A stretch of 64,000 bases of DNA from CAIWHR01 sp963846855 (GCA_963846855.1 CAWJXK010000007.1:310001-374000); one strand, 5' to 3'; shown: positions 1-9,942, counted from the first letter of the stretch. Program-made: numbers and translations. The notes: generated by a model not told the origin, from the sequence alone.

Positions 1-66
1 GTCATCACCGATGCGGTCGACCACATTCCCGCCGACGCGCTGCCGCCGGCGCTGCCGCTGACCTGA
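1..66 (+). CDS. 3' end of an unidentified gene
   Basis: An open frame runs from the first base to a TGA at 64-66. It gives 21 residues ending ADALPPALPLT. The upstream part lies outside the window and the tail is too short and low in information to name a family. It converges on the MFS gene on the other strand, 22 bases away. Confidence 0.45.
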   Translation, partial: VITDAVDHIPADALPPALPLT

Positions 67-88
67 GATTTTATCCGCGGGCCGGTGG

Positions 89-1312
89 TTACGTGACGGC
101 CGCGGCCGCCGGGCGGCGGATCGCGCGCTCGTCGATCGGCAGGTTGATGAGCCCTGCCGCGACGCCGAGTCCGATCGAGATCCACCAGACCACGTCGTAG
201 CTGCCGGTCGTGTCGTAGAGCCGGCCGCCGAGCCATGCGCCGAGGAAGCTGCCGATCTGGTGGCTGAAGAAGGTGAATCCGGAGAGCATCGCGAGATAGC
301 GGACGCCGAACACCTGCGCGACGATGCCGTTGGTCAGCGGCACCGTGGACAGCCACAGGAGCCCCAGTGCAATGGCGAAGAGGTAGACGGACGCCGCCGA
401 CACCGGCGTCAGGAAGAACAGCACGAAGACCACGGCGCGTGCGAAATAGATCGCCGACAGCAGATAGCGTTTCGGCATCCTGCCGCCGAGAAGCCCGGCC
501 ACGTAGGTGCCCACGATGTTGAAGAGGCCGATCAGCGCGAGCGCGGTGACCGCGACGTGCGGTGCCATCCCCTTGTCGGCGAGATACGCGGGCAGGTGCA
601 CGCCGACGAACACGACCTGGAAGCCGCAGACGAAAAAGCCGATCGTCAGCAGCATGTAGCCGCGGTGTCCGACCGCTTCGCGCATCGCCTGTCCGGCCGA
701 CTGCTGGAACGTGTGTCCGCTCCCGAGGTGCCGCTCGTACAGCGACGCCGACAGCGGGATCATCACGAGCGCGACGGCCGCGAGCGCGAACAGGGCGCCG
801 TGCCAGCCGATGTGCGAAATGAGCGACTGCATCACCGGGAGCAGCGCGAACTGGCCGAACGATCCCGAAGCCGCCGAGATGCCGAGCGCCATGCTGCGCT
901 TTTCCGGCGGATACGCGCGGCCGAGCACGCCGGCGACGACCGAGAACGTGAGCCCGGACAGCCCGGTGCCGATCAGCACGCCGGCTGCCAGGATCAGTGT
1001 GATCGGCGTCGTCGCGAGCGCCATCGTCGCGAGCCCCGCGCTGTAGAGCAGCGCGCAGACGAGCGCGACACGATGCGTGCCGAATCGGTCGGCGAACATC
1101 CCGGCGAACGGCGCCGTGATGCCCCACACGAGGTTCTGCACGGCGATCGCCAGCGCGAACGTCTCGCGACCCCAATGGAGGTCGACGCTCATCGGCTGCA
1201 GGAAGAGGCCGAAGCCGTGCCGGATCCCCATCGCCAGCATGATGATGACGCCGCTCGTGATGAGAACGGCGGTTGGCGTGCGCCAGTCAGCGCGGTTTCG
1301 CAATGCGGTCAT
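89..1312 (-). CDS. MFS transporter
   Basis: A 407-residue integral membrane protein made of alternating hydrophobic segments, the usual length of a 12-helix major facilitator. The loop motif GMFADRFGTHR (residues 71-81) matches MFS motif A between helices 2 and 3. The overall pattern, with IRHGFGLFLQPMSVDLHW near the N terminus, resembles the monocarboxylate/oxalate-formate antiporter-like branch, but the substrate cannot be read from sequence. It starts 9 bases after the stop of a MarR regulator on the same strand, so the two form a probable operon in which the regulator controls the exporter. The frame is intact. Confidence 0.85.
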   Translation of the reverse strand: MTALRNRADWRTPTAVLITSGVIIMLAMGIRHGFGLFLQPMSVDLHWGRETFALAIAVQNLVWGITAPFAGMFADRFGTHRVALVCALLYSAGLATMALATTPITLILAAGVLIGTGLSGLTFSVVAGVLGRAYPPEKRSMALGISAASGSFGQFALLPVMQSLISHIGWHGALFALAAVALVMIPLSASLYERHLGSGHTFQQSAGQAMREAVGHRGYMLLTIGFFVCGFQVVFVGVHLPAYLADKGMAPHVAVTALALIGLFNIVGTYVAGLLGGRMPKRYLLSAIYFARAVVFVLFFLTPVSAASVYLFAIALGLLWLSTVPLTNGIVAQVFGVRYLAMLSGFTFFSHQIGSFLGAWLGGRLYDTTGSYDVVWWISIGLGVAAGLINLPIDERAIRRPAAAAVT

Positions 1313-1321
1313 CGTGATGGC

Positions 1322-1789
1322 CTATTGGTCGTTGCCTCGTGCGTGTCGAGCCGCCGACGCCGGATGCAGCGACTCGATCGCCGCGAGCGTCGCGATGAGG
1401 GCGTCGAGACGCTCGGCGCCAAGAGTCTTCGCCACTTCCGCCTGGGCGCGTTGCCAGTGGGGCTCGGCGGCACGGATCGCCGCGCTGCCGGCGCGCGTCA
1501 GTGCGACTTCGCGCGAGCGTGCGTCTCGCCCGGGCACGACCTCGACCAGCTTTCGCTCGACCAGCGGATCGAGATTGCGCGAAAGCGCCGTGCGGTCGAT
1601 CAGCGTCGCGGCGGCGAGATCGGTGATGCGCGACCGTCCCTCGCGGGCCAGCGTGCGCAGCAGCGAGAACTGCGTGAGACGCAGCCCCGACGGCGCCATC
1701 GCGTCGTCGTAGAGCTGCGTCAGTGCGCGTGTCGCGCGCCGCAGGCGGCCGCAGGCGCACGCGATGTTTGCGGAAGGAGGGGCATCCAT
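1322..1789 (-). CDS. MarR family transcriptional regulator
   Basis: About 155 residues from the chosen start MDAPPSANIACACGRL. An in-frame ATG 33 bases upstream (1822) would add 11 residues, but family alignments normally begin near the CACGRLRRA segment. The winged helix-turn-helix is visible as LRTLAREGRSRITDLAAATL followed by DRTALSRNLDPLVERKLVE. The wing carries the typical DARSREVALT pattern. MarR proteins bind DNA as dimers and usually repress a neighbouring transporter or enzyme gene. The MFS gene immediately downstream is the obvious target. The inducing ligand is unknown. Confidence 0.85.
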   Translation of the reverse strand: MDAPPSANIACACGRLRRATRALTQLYDDAMAPSGLRLTQFSLLRTLAREGRSRITDLAAATLIDRTALSRNLDPLVERKLVEVVPGRDARSREVALTRAGSAAIRAAEPHWQRAQAEVAKTLGAERLDALIATLAAIESLHPASAARHARGNDQ

Positions 1790-1944
1790 GTCTTTCACGC
1801 GGGGTATTACGAGCATATGCACGTATCGCGGAGGATATTGGCGCGGGGTCGTCTCGTCAACCCCTTTGCGCGCCCGCTCATCGGCGCCGGACTGAAAGAT
1901 TCCCGTCGTCGCGGCAGCGGGGCCGGCGCCGGTCCCGGGCCGGC

Positions 1945-3432
1945 TTACTCGGCGGCCCAGTCCCTCGCCCGCGCGACGGCCTTGTCCCAGCGGTCGCGCA
2001 TTTCCAGCGCGCGATCGCGCTGCATCGCGGGCTCGAATGCGCGGTCGATGCGCCAGTTGTCGCGAATCGCGCCGGCGTCCTCCCAGTAGCCGACGGCGAG
2101 TCCGGCGAGGTACGCGGCGCCCAGCGCCGTCGTCTCGAGCACCTTGGGTCGCACGACCGGGACGCCGAGGACGTCGGCCTGGAACTGCATCAGCAGATTG
2201 TTCGCCGCCGCACCGCCGTCGACGCGAAGCTCGCTGAGCGTGATGCCCGCGTCGCGCTGCATCGCCTGCAGCACGTCGGCGCTCTGGAATGCAATCGCCT
2301 CGAGCGCCGCGCGCGCGATGTGCCCCGCGGTGACCCCGCGCGTCAGGCCGAACATCGCGCCGCGTGCGTAAGCATCCCAGTGCGGCGCGCCCAGCCCCGC
2401 GAAGGCCGGCACGAAATACACGCCTCCATTATCGGCGACAGACGCGGCAAGCGCCTCGATCGCGGGTGCCGAGTCGACGATGCGAAGCTCGTCGCGCAGC
2501 CACTGCACGACGGCCCCGGCGATGAAGACGCTGCCTTCGAGCGCGTACTGGAGGCGATCTTCGCCGCGCCGCCACGCGATCGTCGAAAGCAGGTTGTTGG
2601 CGGACTCGACCGCGGTCTCGCCGGTGTTGAGCAGCATGAAGCAGCCGGTTCCGTACGTGTTCTTCGCGAGGCCGGGCGTGAGGCAGGCCTGCCCGAACAG
2701 CGCCGCCTGCTGGTCGCCGGCGATGCCGGCGATCGGCACCTGCACTCCATCCAGGGTGGCGTGCGCGCACACGCCCGACGACGATACGACGCGCGGAAGC
2801 ACCGTTCGCGGAATGTCGAACAGCGCGAGCAGCTCGTCGTCCCATTCGCCCGTGTGGATGTTGAACAGCAGCGTGCGGCTCGCGTTCGACGCGTCGGTGA
2901 CGTGGACCTTGCCCCCGGTCAGATTCCAGACGAGCCAGCTGTCGATCGTGCCGAAGGCGAGCTCGCCGCGGCGCGCGCGATCGCGGGCGCCCGGCACGTT
3001 GTCGAGCAGCCAGGCGAGCTTGGTTCCCGAGAAATACGGATCCAGCACGAGGCCCGTGCGCTTGCGGACCTGCGCCGAATGCCCGGCCGCGCGCAGGGCG
3101 TCGCAGCGATCGGCGGTGCGCCGATCCTGCCAGACGATCGCATGGGCGATCGGCCTTCCGGTGGCGCGGTCCCACAGCACGGTTGTCTCGCGCTGGTTCG
3201 TGATGCCCAGCGCGGCGATGTCGGCGACGCGGAGGCCGGCGGCGGCGACCGCATCGTGCAGCACGCGCGACTGCGTCGCCCAGATTTCCGTGGCGTCGTG
3301 CTCGACCCAGCCCGGCTGCGGGTAGATCTGACGAAATTCCCGCTGGGCGGCGCCGCGCGGCGCCCCGGCCCGATCAAACACGATTGCCCGCGAGCTGGTC
3401 GTGCCCTGGTCCAGGGCGAGTATGTAGCGCAT
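1945..3432 (-). CDS. glpK: glycerol kinase
   Basis: 495 residues, the normal size for glycerol kinase, which phosphorylates glycerol to sn-glycerol 3-phosphate with ATP in the cytosol. The FGGY-family phosphate loop DQGTTSSRA is at residues 8-16 and PQPGWVEHD follows, as in characterised GlpK. The C-terminal ATPase half has DGGAAANNLLMQFQADVLG. No glpD, glpF or glpR lies in the window, so the gene stands alone. It is divergent from the DUF2889 gene across a 177-base gap that probably carries both promoters. Confidence 0.95.
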   Translation of the reverse strand: MRYILALDQGTTSSRAIVFDRAGAPRGAAQREFRQIYPQPGWVEHDATEIWATQSRVLHDAVAAAGLRVADIAALGITNQRETTVLWDRATGRPIAHAIVWQDRRTADRCDALRAAGHSAQVRKRTGLVLDPYFSGTKLAWLLDNVPGARDRARRGELAFGTIDSWLVWNLTGGKVHVTDASNASRTLLFNIHTGEWDDELLALFDIPRTVLPRVVSSSGVCAHATLDGVQVPIAGIAGDQQAALFGQACLTPGLAKNTYGTGCFMLLNTGETAVESANNLLSTIAWRRGEDRLQYALEGSVFIAGAVVQWLRDELRIVDSAPAIEALAASVADNGGVYFVPAFAGLGAPHWDAYARGAMFGLTRGVTAGHIARAALEAIAFQSADVLQAMQRDAGITLSELRVDGGAAANNLLMQFQADVLGVPVVRPKVLETTALGAAYLAGLAVGYWEDAGAIRDNWRIDRAFEPAMQRDRALEMRDRWDKAVARARDWAAE

Positions 3433-3485
3433 CGAATGCGGGTCGGGGTGCGGGTGTGCCGTTCGCAGCCATGCCGCGCCGTCGG

Positions 3486-3515
3486 TTGCGGCGCCCTGCG
3501 TCCGAAGATTACAAT
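3486..3515 (+). promoter_or_regulatory. possible sigma-70 promoter for the DUF2889 gene
   Basis: TTGCGG (3486-3491) and TACAAT (3510-3515) are separated by 18 bases in the glpK/DUF2889 divergent gap. The -10 element is good and the -35 element is only moderate, so this is a suggestion. Confidence 0.3.
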
Positions 3516-3609
3516 GCAGGGCTTGCAGCGGCGCGGAATCGAGGCGTCATTGTAGCCACATCCGGCGTCCGGGCCGGCACATCGTTCGCACCTGCCGCCA
3601 CGTTCCCCG

Positions 3610-4155
3610 ATGCCGCTCCCTCCCAGTGAAGTGCCGCGCACGCGCCTGCATTCGCGCCGGGTGAGCTACGACGGATGGCTGCGCGACGACGGGCTGTTCG
3701 ACATCGAGGCCCGGCTCGTCGACGTGAAGGACGAGGACTATGCGCTCGCGTCAGGCGTGCGGCCGAAGGGCGCGCCGATCCACGAGATGAGCGTGCGGGT
3801 CACGATCGGGAGCGACTTCGTCGTCCGGGCGCTGGACGCGCGCCTCGACGCCGTCCCGTACCCGGACGGCTGCGAGCACATCGCGCCGGCGTATTCGCAG
3901 CTCGTCGGCACGAACCTGATGCACGGGTTTCGCGCGACGCTGTACAACCTCATGGGCAGCGCGAAAGGGTGCAGCCACGTCACCGAGCTCCTGGCCTTCC
4001 TGCCGACTGCGGCGGTGCAGACGTTCGCCACGCTCAATCCGGAAAACAAGGGCAGCGGCACGAAGCCGTATCAGCTCGACCGCTGCCACGCGCTCGTGCA
4101 CACGACCGAAACGGTGCGCCGCTACTACCCCAAGTGGTTCCGAGGCGCGGCGTGA
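3610..4155 (+). CDS. DUF2889 domain-containing protein
   Basis: A 181-residue cytosolic protein recognisable as the DUF2889 family by the N-terminal RTRLHSRRVSYDGWLRDDG and the C-terminal KPYQLDRCHALVHTTETVRRYYPKWF segments. The family is widespread in Betaproteobacteria and has no established function. A conserved-looking cysteine/histidine pair (GCSHVTELL) is visible in the middle. It reads the same way as sucC, 116 bases downstream, but the gap and the clear ribosome site before sucC suggest separate control. Confidence 0.8.
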   Translation: MPLPPSEVPRTRLHSRRVSYDGWLRDDGLFDIEARLVDVKDEDYALASGVRPKGAPIHEMSVRVTIGSDFVVRALDARLDAVPYPDGCEHIAPAYSQLVGTNLMHGFRATLYNLMGSAKGCSHVTELLAFLPTAAVQTFATLNPENKGSGTKPYQLDRCHALVHTTETVRRYYPKWFRGAA

Positions 4156-4271
4156 GGGAAGCCGGCGACGATTTTCTCGATCAAGGGTACGGAATCAAGA
4201 TGATCGGCGCGTTCGAGTCGGGCTGCGGCGTTGCGGAAAAAGATCGTGTCTGATTCCATCAAGGAGCGCAC

Positions 4272-5438
<1,167 letters not shown>

Positions 5439-5445
5439 GACATCG

Positions 5446-5630
5446 TCGTCCCCGCATACGGAAACGTAATTGTCGCGTCCCAATTCTGCCGGAAGTTGAA
5501 CTGTCGTCGTCCCCGCGAAGGCGGGGACCCAGGGTCTTTCCATCGATGAAACAAAGGGCGGGTCTTCGCCTTCGCGGGAACGACGAAACAGAGGGTTCTC
5601 GCCTTCGCGGGAACAACGGAACAAAGGGCG
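5446..5630 (+). repeat. REP-like repeat cluster between sucC and sucD
   Basis: The 196-base sucC-sucD gap contains a palindromic core CCCCGCGAAGGCGGGG (about 5511-5526) after GTCGT. Two inverted relatives, TTCGCCTTCGCGGGAA, lie near 5565-5580 and 5598-5613, and AACAAAGGGCGGG occurs twice. This is the layout of a REP/BIME cluster. A related core occurs twice downstream of rpmG. Such hairpins inside an operon commonly affect mRNA stability or act as targets for REP-associated transposases. Confidence 0.7.
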
Positions 5631-5634
5631 GGGA

Positions 5635-6510
5635 ATGAGCATCCTGATCAACAAGAACACCAAGGTGATCACGCAGGGGATCACCGGCAAGACCGGCCAG
5701 TTCCACACGCGCGCCTGCCGCGACTACGCGAACGGCAGGGCGTGCTTCGTCGCCGGCGTGAATCCGAAGAAGGCCGGCGAGGATTTCGAGGGCATTCCGA
5801 TCTACGCGACGGTGAAGGACGCGAAGGCGGCGACCGGCGCGACCGTCAGCGTCATCTACGTCCCGCCGCCGTTCGCGGCCGCGGCGATCGACGAGGCGGT
5901 CGACGCGGGGCTCGACCTCGTCGTCTGCATCACCGAAGGCATTCCCGTGCGCGACATGATCCGCACGCGCTTTCGCATGCAGGGAAAGAAGACGCTGCTG
6001 CTCGGTCCGAATTGTCCCGGCGTGATCACGCCCGAGGAGCTCAAGATCGGCATCATGCCCGGTCACATCCACAAGAAAGGCCGCATCGGCGTGATGTCGC
6101 GTTCCGGCACCCTCACCTACGAGGCGGTCGGCCAGCTCACCGAGATCGGACTCGGCCAGTCGACCGCCGTCGGCATCGGCGGCGACCCGGTCAACGGCCT
6201 CAAGCACATCGACTTCCTGCGCCTTTTCAACGACGACCCGGACACCGACGCCGTCGTGATGATCGGCGAGATCGGCGGCAGCGACGAGGAGACCGCCGCG
6301 CGCTGGGCGAAGGACAACATGAAAAAGCCCGTCGTTGGATTCATCGCCGGCGTGACCGCGCCCGCGGGCAAGCGGATGGGCCATGCCGGAGCGATCATCT
6401 CGGGCGGCAAGGGAACCGCGCAGGAGAAGCTTGCCGTCATGGAGGAGTGCGGGATCAAGGTCACGCGCAATCCGGCGGAGATGGGCAAGCTGCTGAAGTC
6501 GGTGCTGTGA
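5635..6510 (+). CDS. sucD: succinyl-CoA synthetase alpha subunit
   Basis: 291 residues. This subunit binds CoA and carries the phosphohistidine intermediate. The Rossmann CoA-binding part shows ITQGITGKTGQFHTRAC, and the active-site histidine is His250 in KRMGHAGAIISGGKGTA. Expected family motifs GPNCPGVI (residues 124-131) and SRSGTLTYE are present. It is co-directional with sucC and must act with it as a heterodimer or heterotetramer. The frame is intact. Confidence 0.97.
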   Translation: MSILINKNTKVITQGITGKTGQFHTRACRDYANGRACFVAGVNPKKAGEDFEGIPIYATVKDAKAATGATVSVIYVPPPFAAAAIDEAVDAGLDLVVCITEGIPVRDMIRTRFRMQGKKTLLLGPNCPGVITPEELKIGIMPGHIHKKGRIGVMSRSGTLTYEAVGQLTEIGLGQSTAVGIGGDPVNGLKHIDFLRLFNDDPDTDAVVMIGEIGGSDEETAARWAKDNMKKPVVGFIAGVTAPAGKRMGHAGAIISGGKGTAQEKLAVMEECGIKVTRNPAEMGKLLKSVL

Positions 6511-6590
6511 CGGCGTGACACAAGAAGTGACCCCGGCTTGCCGCTTGGTGCGATCGACGCCGGGCGAACGAGGATGGGAGACGGCAAGCC

Positions 6591-7286
6591 ATGATTGAAT
6601 TCGCAACGCCGCAGTTCTGGGCCGCTGCGCTCGAGATCATCGTCATCAACATTCTCCTGTCCGGCGACAACGCGGTGGTGATCGCGCTCGCCTGCCGGAA
6701 CCTGCCTGCGAAGCAGCGGGTTGTGGGAGTCTTCTGGGGCGTCATAGGCGCGGTCGTCCTGCGCATCATCCTCACGTTCTTCGCCACGCAACTGCTGCAG
6801 TTGCCGTGGCTCCAGCTGGTTGGCGCGGCGCTGCTGCTGTGGATCGGCATCAAGCTGATCGCCGAAGAGGAGGGCGGGTCGCCTGACATTGTCGCCAGCG
6901 ACCGTCTGCTCGCGGCGGTGCCCACCGTCATCGTGGCCGATCTGGTGATGAGTCTCGACAACGTGATCGGGGTCGCGGCGGCGGCAAAGGGGAGCCTGCT
7001 GCTGCTGATCTTCGGTCTGGCCGTGAGCATCCCGCTCGTGGTCGCGGGCAGCCAGATCATCATGAAGCTGATCGAGCGCTTTCCGCTGCTGGTCCAGGCC
7101 GGCGGCGGGCTCCTGGGGTACATCGCGGGCGAGATCGCGACGACCGACGTCGTCGTGAAGCCCTGGATTGACTCGCAGGCGCCGGCCCTGCACTGGATCG
7201 CGCCGGTGCTCGGCGCCGCTTTCGTGATCCTCGGAGGCTGGCTGATCGCGAGGCGGCACCGGGGCGTCCCTGAGCACAATCCGTGA
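6591..7286 (+). CDS. TerC family membrane protein (YjbE type)
   Basis: 231 residues with about seven hydrophobic segments. The TerC signature acidic motifs inside membrane segments are both visible: NILLSGDNAVVIALA near residues 19-33 and ADLVMSLDNVIGVAAA in the second half. TerC proteins are linked to tellurite resistance and to manganese/metal ion export or metalation of secreted proteins; which applies here is not determinable. Its place directly after sucCD and before the pilin gene is a common betaproteobacterial order. Confidence 0.85.
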   Translation: MIEFATPQFWAAALEIIVINILLSGDNAVVIALACRNLPAKQRVVGVFWGVIGAVVLRIILTFFATQLLQLPWLQLVGAALLLWIGIKLIAEEEGGSPDIVASDRLLAAVPTVIVADLVMSLDNVIGVAAAAKGSLLLLIFGLAVSIPLVVAGSQIIMKLIERFPLLVQAGGGLLGYIAGEIATTDVVVKPWIDSQAPALHWIAPVLGAAFVILGGWLIARRHRGVPEHNP

Positions 7287-7377
7287 TGGCGCGCGTCGTG
7301 GCGCTCGCGCCGAAGGCGCGGTGCCGTTACACTCGCGGACGCAAGACCGACCCGGACCCGCCTTCCAGCCCACGCCA

Positions 7378-8208
7378 ATGACGCAACGCACCGCGCTCGA
7401 ATGCGCCACCCTTTCCCATCCGGGAATGGTCCGCTCGCACAACGAGGACTCGGTCTTCGTCGACGGCGATGCCGGCATCGCGGTGCTGGCTGACGGAATG
7501 GGCGGCTACAACGCGGGCGAAGTCGCGAGCGGCATCGCGGTCAACGTCGTCAGCAACGGCATGCTGCCCGAGCTTCGCTCGGGCCGCGAGCTCACCAAGA
7601 TCGACGTCGGGAGCGGCCTCACCCATGCGGCGATGCTGCTGCAGCAGCAGATCGCGGCCGCGAACAAGGGCATCTACGAGGCGGCGCAGGCGCGGCCCGA
7701 ATGCGCCGGCATGGGCACGACGATCGTCAGCGCGGTGTTCTGCGGGAACCGCGTCAGCATCGGTCATATCGGCGATTCGCGCTGCTACCGGCTGCGCGGC
7801 GAGAAATTCGAGCAGCTGACCCACGACCATTCGCTGCTGCAGGAGCAGATCGACAGCGGCCAGCTCACCCCCGAGCAGGCGAAGTTTTCTCTGAACAAGA
7901 ACCTCGTCACGCGCGCGCTCGGCATCGAGGCGATCGTTCCCGCGGAAATCGTCGAGTACCGGGTCGAGGCGGACGACGTCTACCTGCTCAATTCGGATGG
8001 CCTGACCGACATGGTGGAGCCCGACGTCCTGCATTCGATCATCGACGCCAAGCGGGCCGATCTCGCAGAGGCCGCGGCGGAGCTGATCGACGTCGCCAAC
8101 CAGAACGGCGGACGCGACAACATATCCGTGGTGCTGGTGCGCGTCCCCGCCGAATTCCTGCCGTCGTCGGGCTGGGCGCAGCGCTGGCTCGCCAAGAAGA
8201 AAGGGTAG
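7378..8208 (+). CDS. PP2C-type Ser/Thr protein phosphatase
   Basis: 276 residues from ATG 7378. A GTG at 7321 would add 19 residues that do not match the family. The metal-binding PP2C motifs are all visible in order: RSHNEDS (20-25), LADGMGGYNAGEVAS (37-51), GMGTTIV, GHIGDSRCYRLRG, LTHDHSLL, LNSDGLTDMVEPDVL and GGRDNISVVLV. It therefore should dephosphorylate Ser/Thr-phosphorylated proteins in the cytosol with Mn/Mg. It lies 9 bases before an FHA-domain protein, a phosphopeptide reader. No Ser/Thr kinase gene is in the window. Confidence 0.92.
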   Translation: MTQRTALECATLSHPGMVRSHNEDSVFVDGDAGIAVLADGMGGYNAGEVASGIAVNVVSNGMLPELRSGRELTKIDVGSGLTHAAMLLQQQIAAANKGIYEAAQARPECAGMGTTIVSAVFCGNRVSIGHIGDSRCYRLRGEKFEQLTHDHSLLQEQIDSGQLTPEQAKFSLNKNLVTRALGIEAIVPAEIVEYRVEADDVYLLNSDGLTDMVEPDVLHSIIDAKRADLAEAAAELIDVANQNGGRDNISVVLVRVPAEFLPSSGWAQRWLAKKKG

Positions 8209-8217
8209 GCGTCTCGC

Positions 8218-9066
8218 GTGGGCAAGCTCGTCCTCTACCTCGCGGACGGCAGCACGCTCGACATCCTGCTCAATCGCGAGCGGGTGACGATCGGCCGCCG
8301 CGCCGACAACGACGTCTGCCTTCCGTATCCCGCGGTGAGCGCCGAGCACGCAGCGGTCGTGACCATCCTCGCCGACTCCTTCCTCGAGGATCTCGGCAGC
8401 ACCAACGGAACGCTCGTGAACGGCCGGCCGGTCGCCAAGCATTTCCTGCGCGACCGTGACCAGATCGACATCGGCCGGCAGAAGCTCGTCTTCGTCGCCG
8501 ACGACGCGCAGCAGCTGGAGCCCGCGTATGTGAGCCAGGCCATCGCGCACAAGAGCCTGTTCGGCGAGCGCGTCGAGCAGGTTCCGGTGCGTTCCCCCGA
8601 CGCTCGCGCGCTGACCGATGCCAAAGCCTCGCCGAGCTCCGACGCAATGGCGGGCCACGAGACTGACGCGATGGGCGAGGTCGACCGGTTCGTCTCGGCG
8701 GAAGTCGCCGCGGACGCGCGCGCCGTGGCCGCGGACTCCCCGCCGGTGCGCGGCGACATCGTCGCGAAATTTGTCGCGGGAGAAGAACTGGCTCAGGTGC
8801 CGTCGGTACGCGTGCTCTCCGGCGTCAATACGGGCCGCACCATCGCGCTCGACAAGGACGCGATGTCGCTTGGCCGGGCCGGCGTGCAGGTCGCGGTGGT
8901 CCGCCGCTCCCCGCACGGGGCACGATTGGTCCCGCTCGAAGGCGACCGGGCGCCCATCGTCAACGATTCGGAAGTTCCGGCCGAGGGCACCGAGCTCCGC
9001 AACGGCGATGTCGTCGAGATTGCCGGCGTCAAGCTCGAGTTCGTCGCCGCGCGAACCCGTTCCTAG
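8218..9066 (+). CDS. FHA-domain protein, two FHA-like modules
   Basis: 282 residues, GTG start. The first FHA fold spans roughly residues 1-95 with the phosphothreonine-binding signature VTIGRRADND, SAEHAAV and DLGSTNGTLVNGR. After a polar linker (about 110-195) a second, degenerate FHA-like fold follows (RVLSGVNTGRTIALDKD, MSLGR, LRNGDVVEIAGVKLEF); it lacks the GSTNGT binding loop and may serve for dimerisation. It is co-transcribed with the PP2C gene, so the pair likely forms a phospho-signalling unit. Its proximity to pilA suggests, without proving, a role in pilus or surface control. Confidence 0.88.
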   Translation: MGKLVLYLADGSTLDILLNRERVTIGRRADNDVCLPYPAVSAEHAAVVTILADSFLEDLGSTNGTLVNGRPVAKHFLRDRDQIDIGRQKLVFVADDAQQLEPAYVSQAIAHKSLFGERVEQVPVRSPDARALTDAKASPSSDAMAGHETDAMGEVDRFVSAEVAADARAVAADSPPVRGDIVAKFVAGEELAQVPSVRVLSGVNTGRTIALDKDAMSLGRAGVQVAVVRRSPHGARLVPLEGDRAPIVNDSEVPAEGTELRNGDVVEIAGVKLEFVAARTRS

Positions 9067-9392
9067 GAGCCCTCCGGGTTCTTGCACGGCGCTTGCATTC
9101 GTCGGGTTCGGGGGCCTTTGCCGCGTCGAGCACGATTTCCGCGGTTCACGGCAGGCGCGACGGGGCCGGACGCGAATCCCGGTTCGCCCCGACTTTGCCG
9201 CGGTGCCCGAAGTGACGCGCAGCGTCACCTGGGTTGCGCTGTACGTCCAATCGTAGGGGCTGAGGCGAACGCCCCGGTGTGCGATCGCAGCCGGGCGTCC
9301 GGGGAAGTCCTGCGGATTTTCATAATAATAGTTATTGAGAAACATTTACTTAGCATTCAGTAACGGGTCGCGTTCGGCGATTTCCAGAACAA
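9067..9392 (+). other. non-coding leader region upstream of pilA
   Basis: No supportable gene lies between the FHA stop and the pilin promoter. The 3' part (about 9318-9360) is strikingly AT-rich compared with its surroundings and contains runs of ATAATAATAG and ATTGAGAAACATTTACTTAG. This is where upstream activator sites of a sigma-54 enhancer-binding protein such as PilR, or an IHF site, would be expected. I cannot define the sites. Confidence 0.4.
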
Positions 9393-9410
9393 TGGCATAA
9401 CACGTGCTTT
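9393..9410 (+). promoter_or_regulatory. sigma-54 (-24/-12) promoter of pilA
   Basis: TGGCATAACACGTGCTTT carries GG at 9394-9395 and GC at 9406-9407 with exactly 10 bases between them, matching the TGGCA(C/T)-N5-TTGC consensus well. It lies 66 bases before the pilin start codon, the right distance for a leader. Type IV pilin genes in Pseudomonas and many Betaproteobacteria are transcribed by RpoN with PilR, so both site and target agree. Confidence 0.75.
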
Positions 9411-9475
9411 GTTGCTGTCAGCATCGCTGGGTTGCGCGGGTAGCGAATGTGGTCAACAACTATCGGAGACATCGA

Positions 9476-9920
9476 ATGAAGCGAATACAACAAGGCTTTA
9501 CGCTGATCGAACTGATGATCGTGGTTGCGATCATCGGTATCCTTGCGGCGATTGCGATACCGCAGTACCAGAGCTATACGGCCCGCGCGCAACTGTCGGA
9601 TGCGATCGAGATCGCAGGCGGCCTGAAGACCGCGGTGGGCGAGTATTACCAGAACTTCGGGTCCTACGCGGGCGCGGACAGTCGGGTAAGGTCAATTCCG
9701 CCGGCGGTTGCGGCCGAACGCCGGCAAGTATGCCGATTCCGTTTCGGTCGCGTCGCGGCGTAATCACTGCGGTGATGAAGGCGTCGGGCGTTGCAAGCTG
9801 CGTGCAAGGCAAGACCGTCATCCTTACGCCGAAGCTCTCCGTTGAACGACGCGCCGATCGAGTGGACGTGCACGTCGACTGCCGGCCGCGGGTTGCTATC
9901 CGACGACTTGCTCGGGCTGA
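9476..9920 (+). CDS. pilA: type IV major pilin (frameshifted in this sequence)
   Basis: ATG 9476 follows GGAG at 9465-9468. The product begins MKRIQQGFTLIELMIVVAII: a short prepilin leader cut after Gly7, then Phe1 and the conserved Glu5 of class IVa pilins, and the hydrophobic helix ending LAAIAIPQYQSYTARAQ. The frame changes at about 9680, 9755, 9835 and 9885. Reading across them gives the typical globular domain (GKYADSVSVA, GVITAVMKASGV, GKTVILTPKL, IEWTCTSTAG). The end is CYPTTCSG, a C-terminal disulfide loop, with stop at 9918-9920. The protein would be about 148 residues, normal for PilA. The frame breaks are either sequence errors or inactivation. Confidence 0.85.
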
Positions 9921-9942
9921 TCGATCATTTCTGTCTTAGTCA

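Noticed and set aside
260..2089. Long plus-strand open frame of about 600 codons opposite the MFS and MarR genes
   Set aside because: Its product is an Arg/Glu/Asp-rich low-complexity string typical of antisense frames in high-GC DNA, and both genes on the other strand have clear family motifs.
4156..4271. tRNA gene suggested by a GTTCGAGTC string before sucC
   Set aside because: No matching acceptor or anticodon stems surround it; the segment is an ordinary intergenic gap.
9240..9310. Riboswitch-like structure (GGGGC...GCCCC hairpin) upstream of pilA
   Set aside because: A single short hairpin without conserved aptamer sequence, located before the sigma-54 promoter and so outside the pilA transcript.
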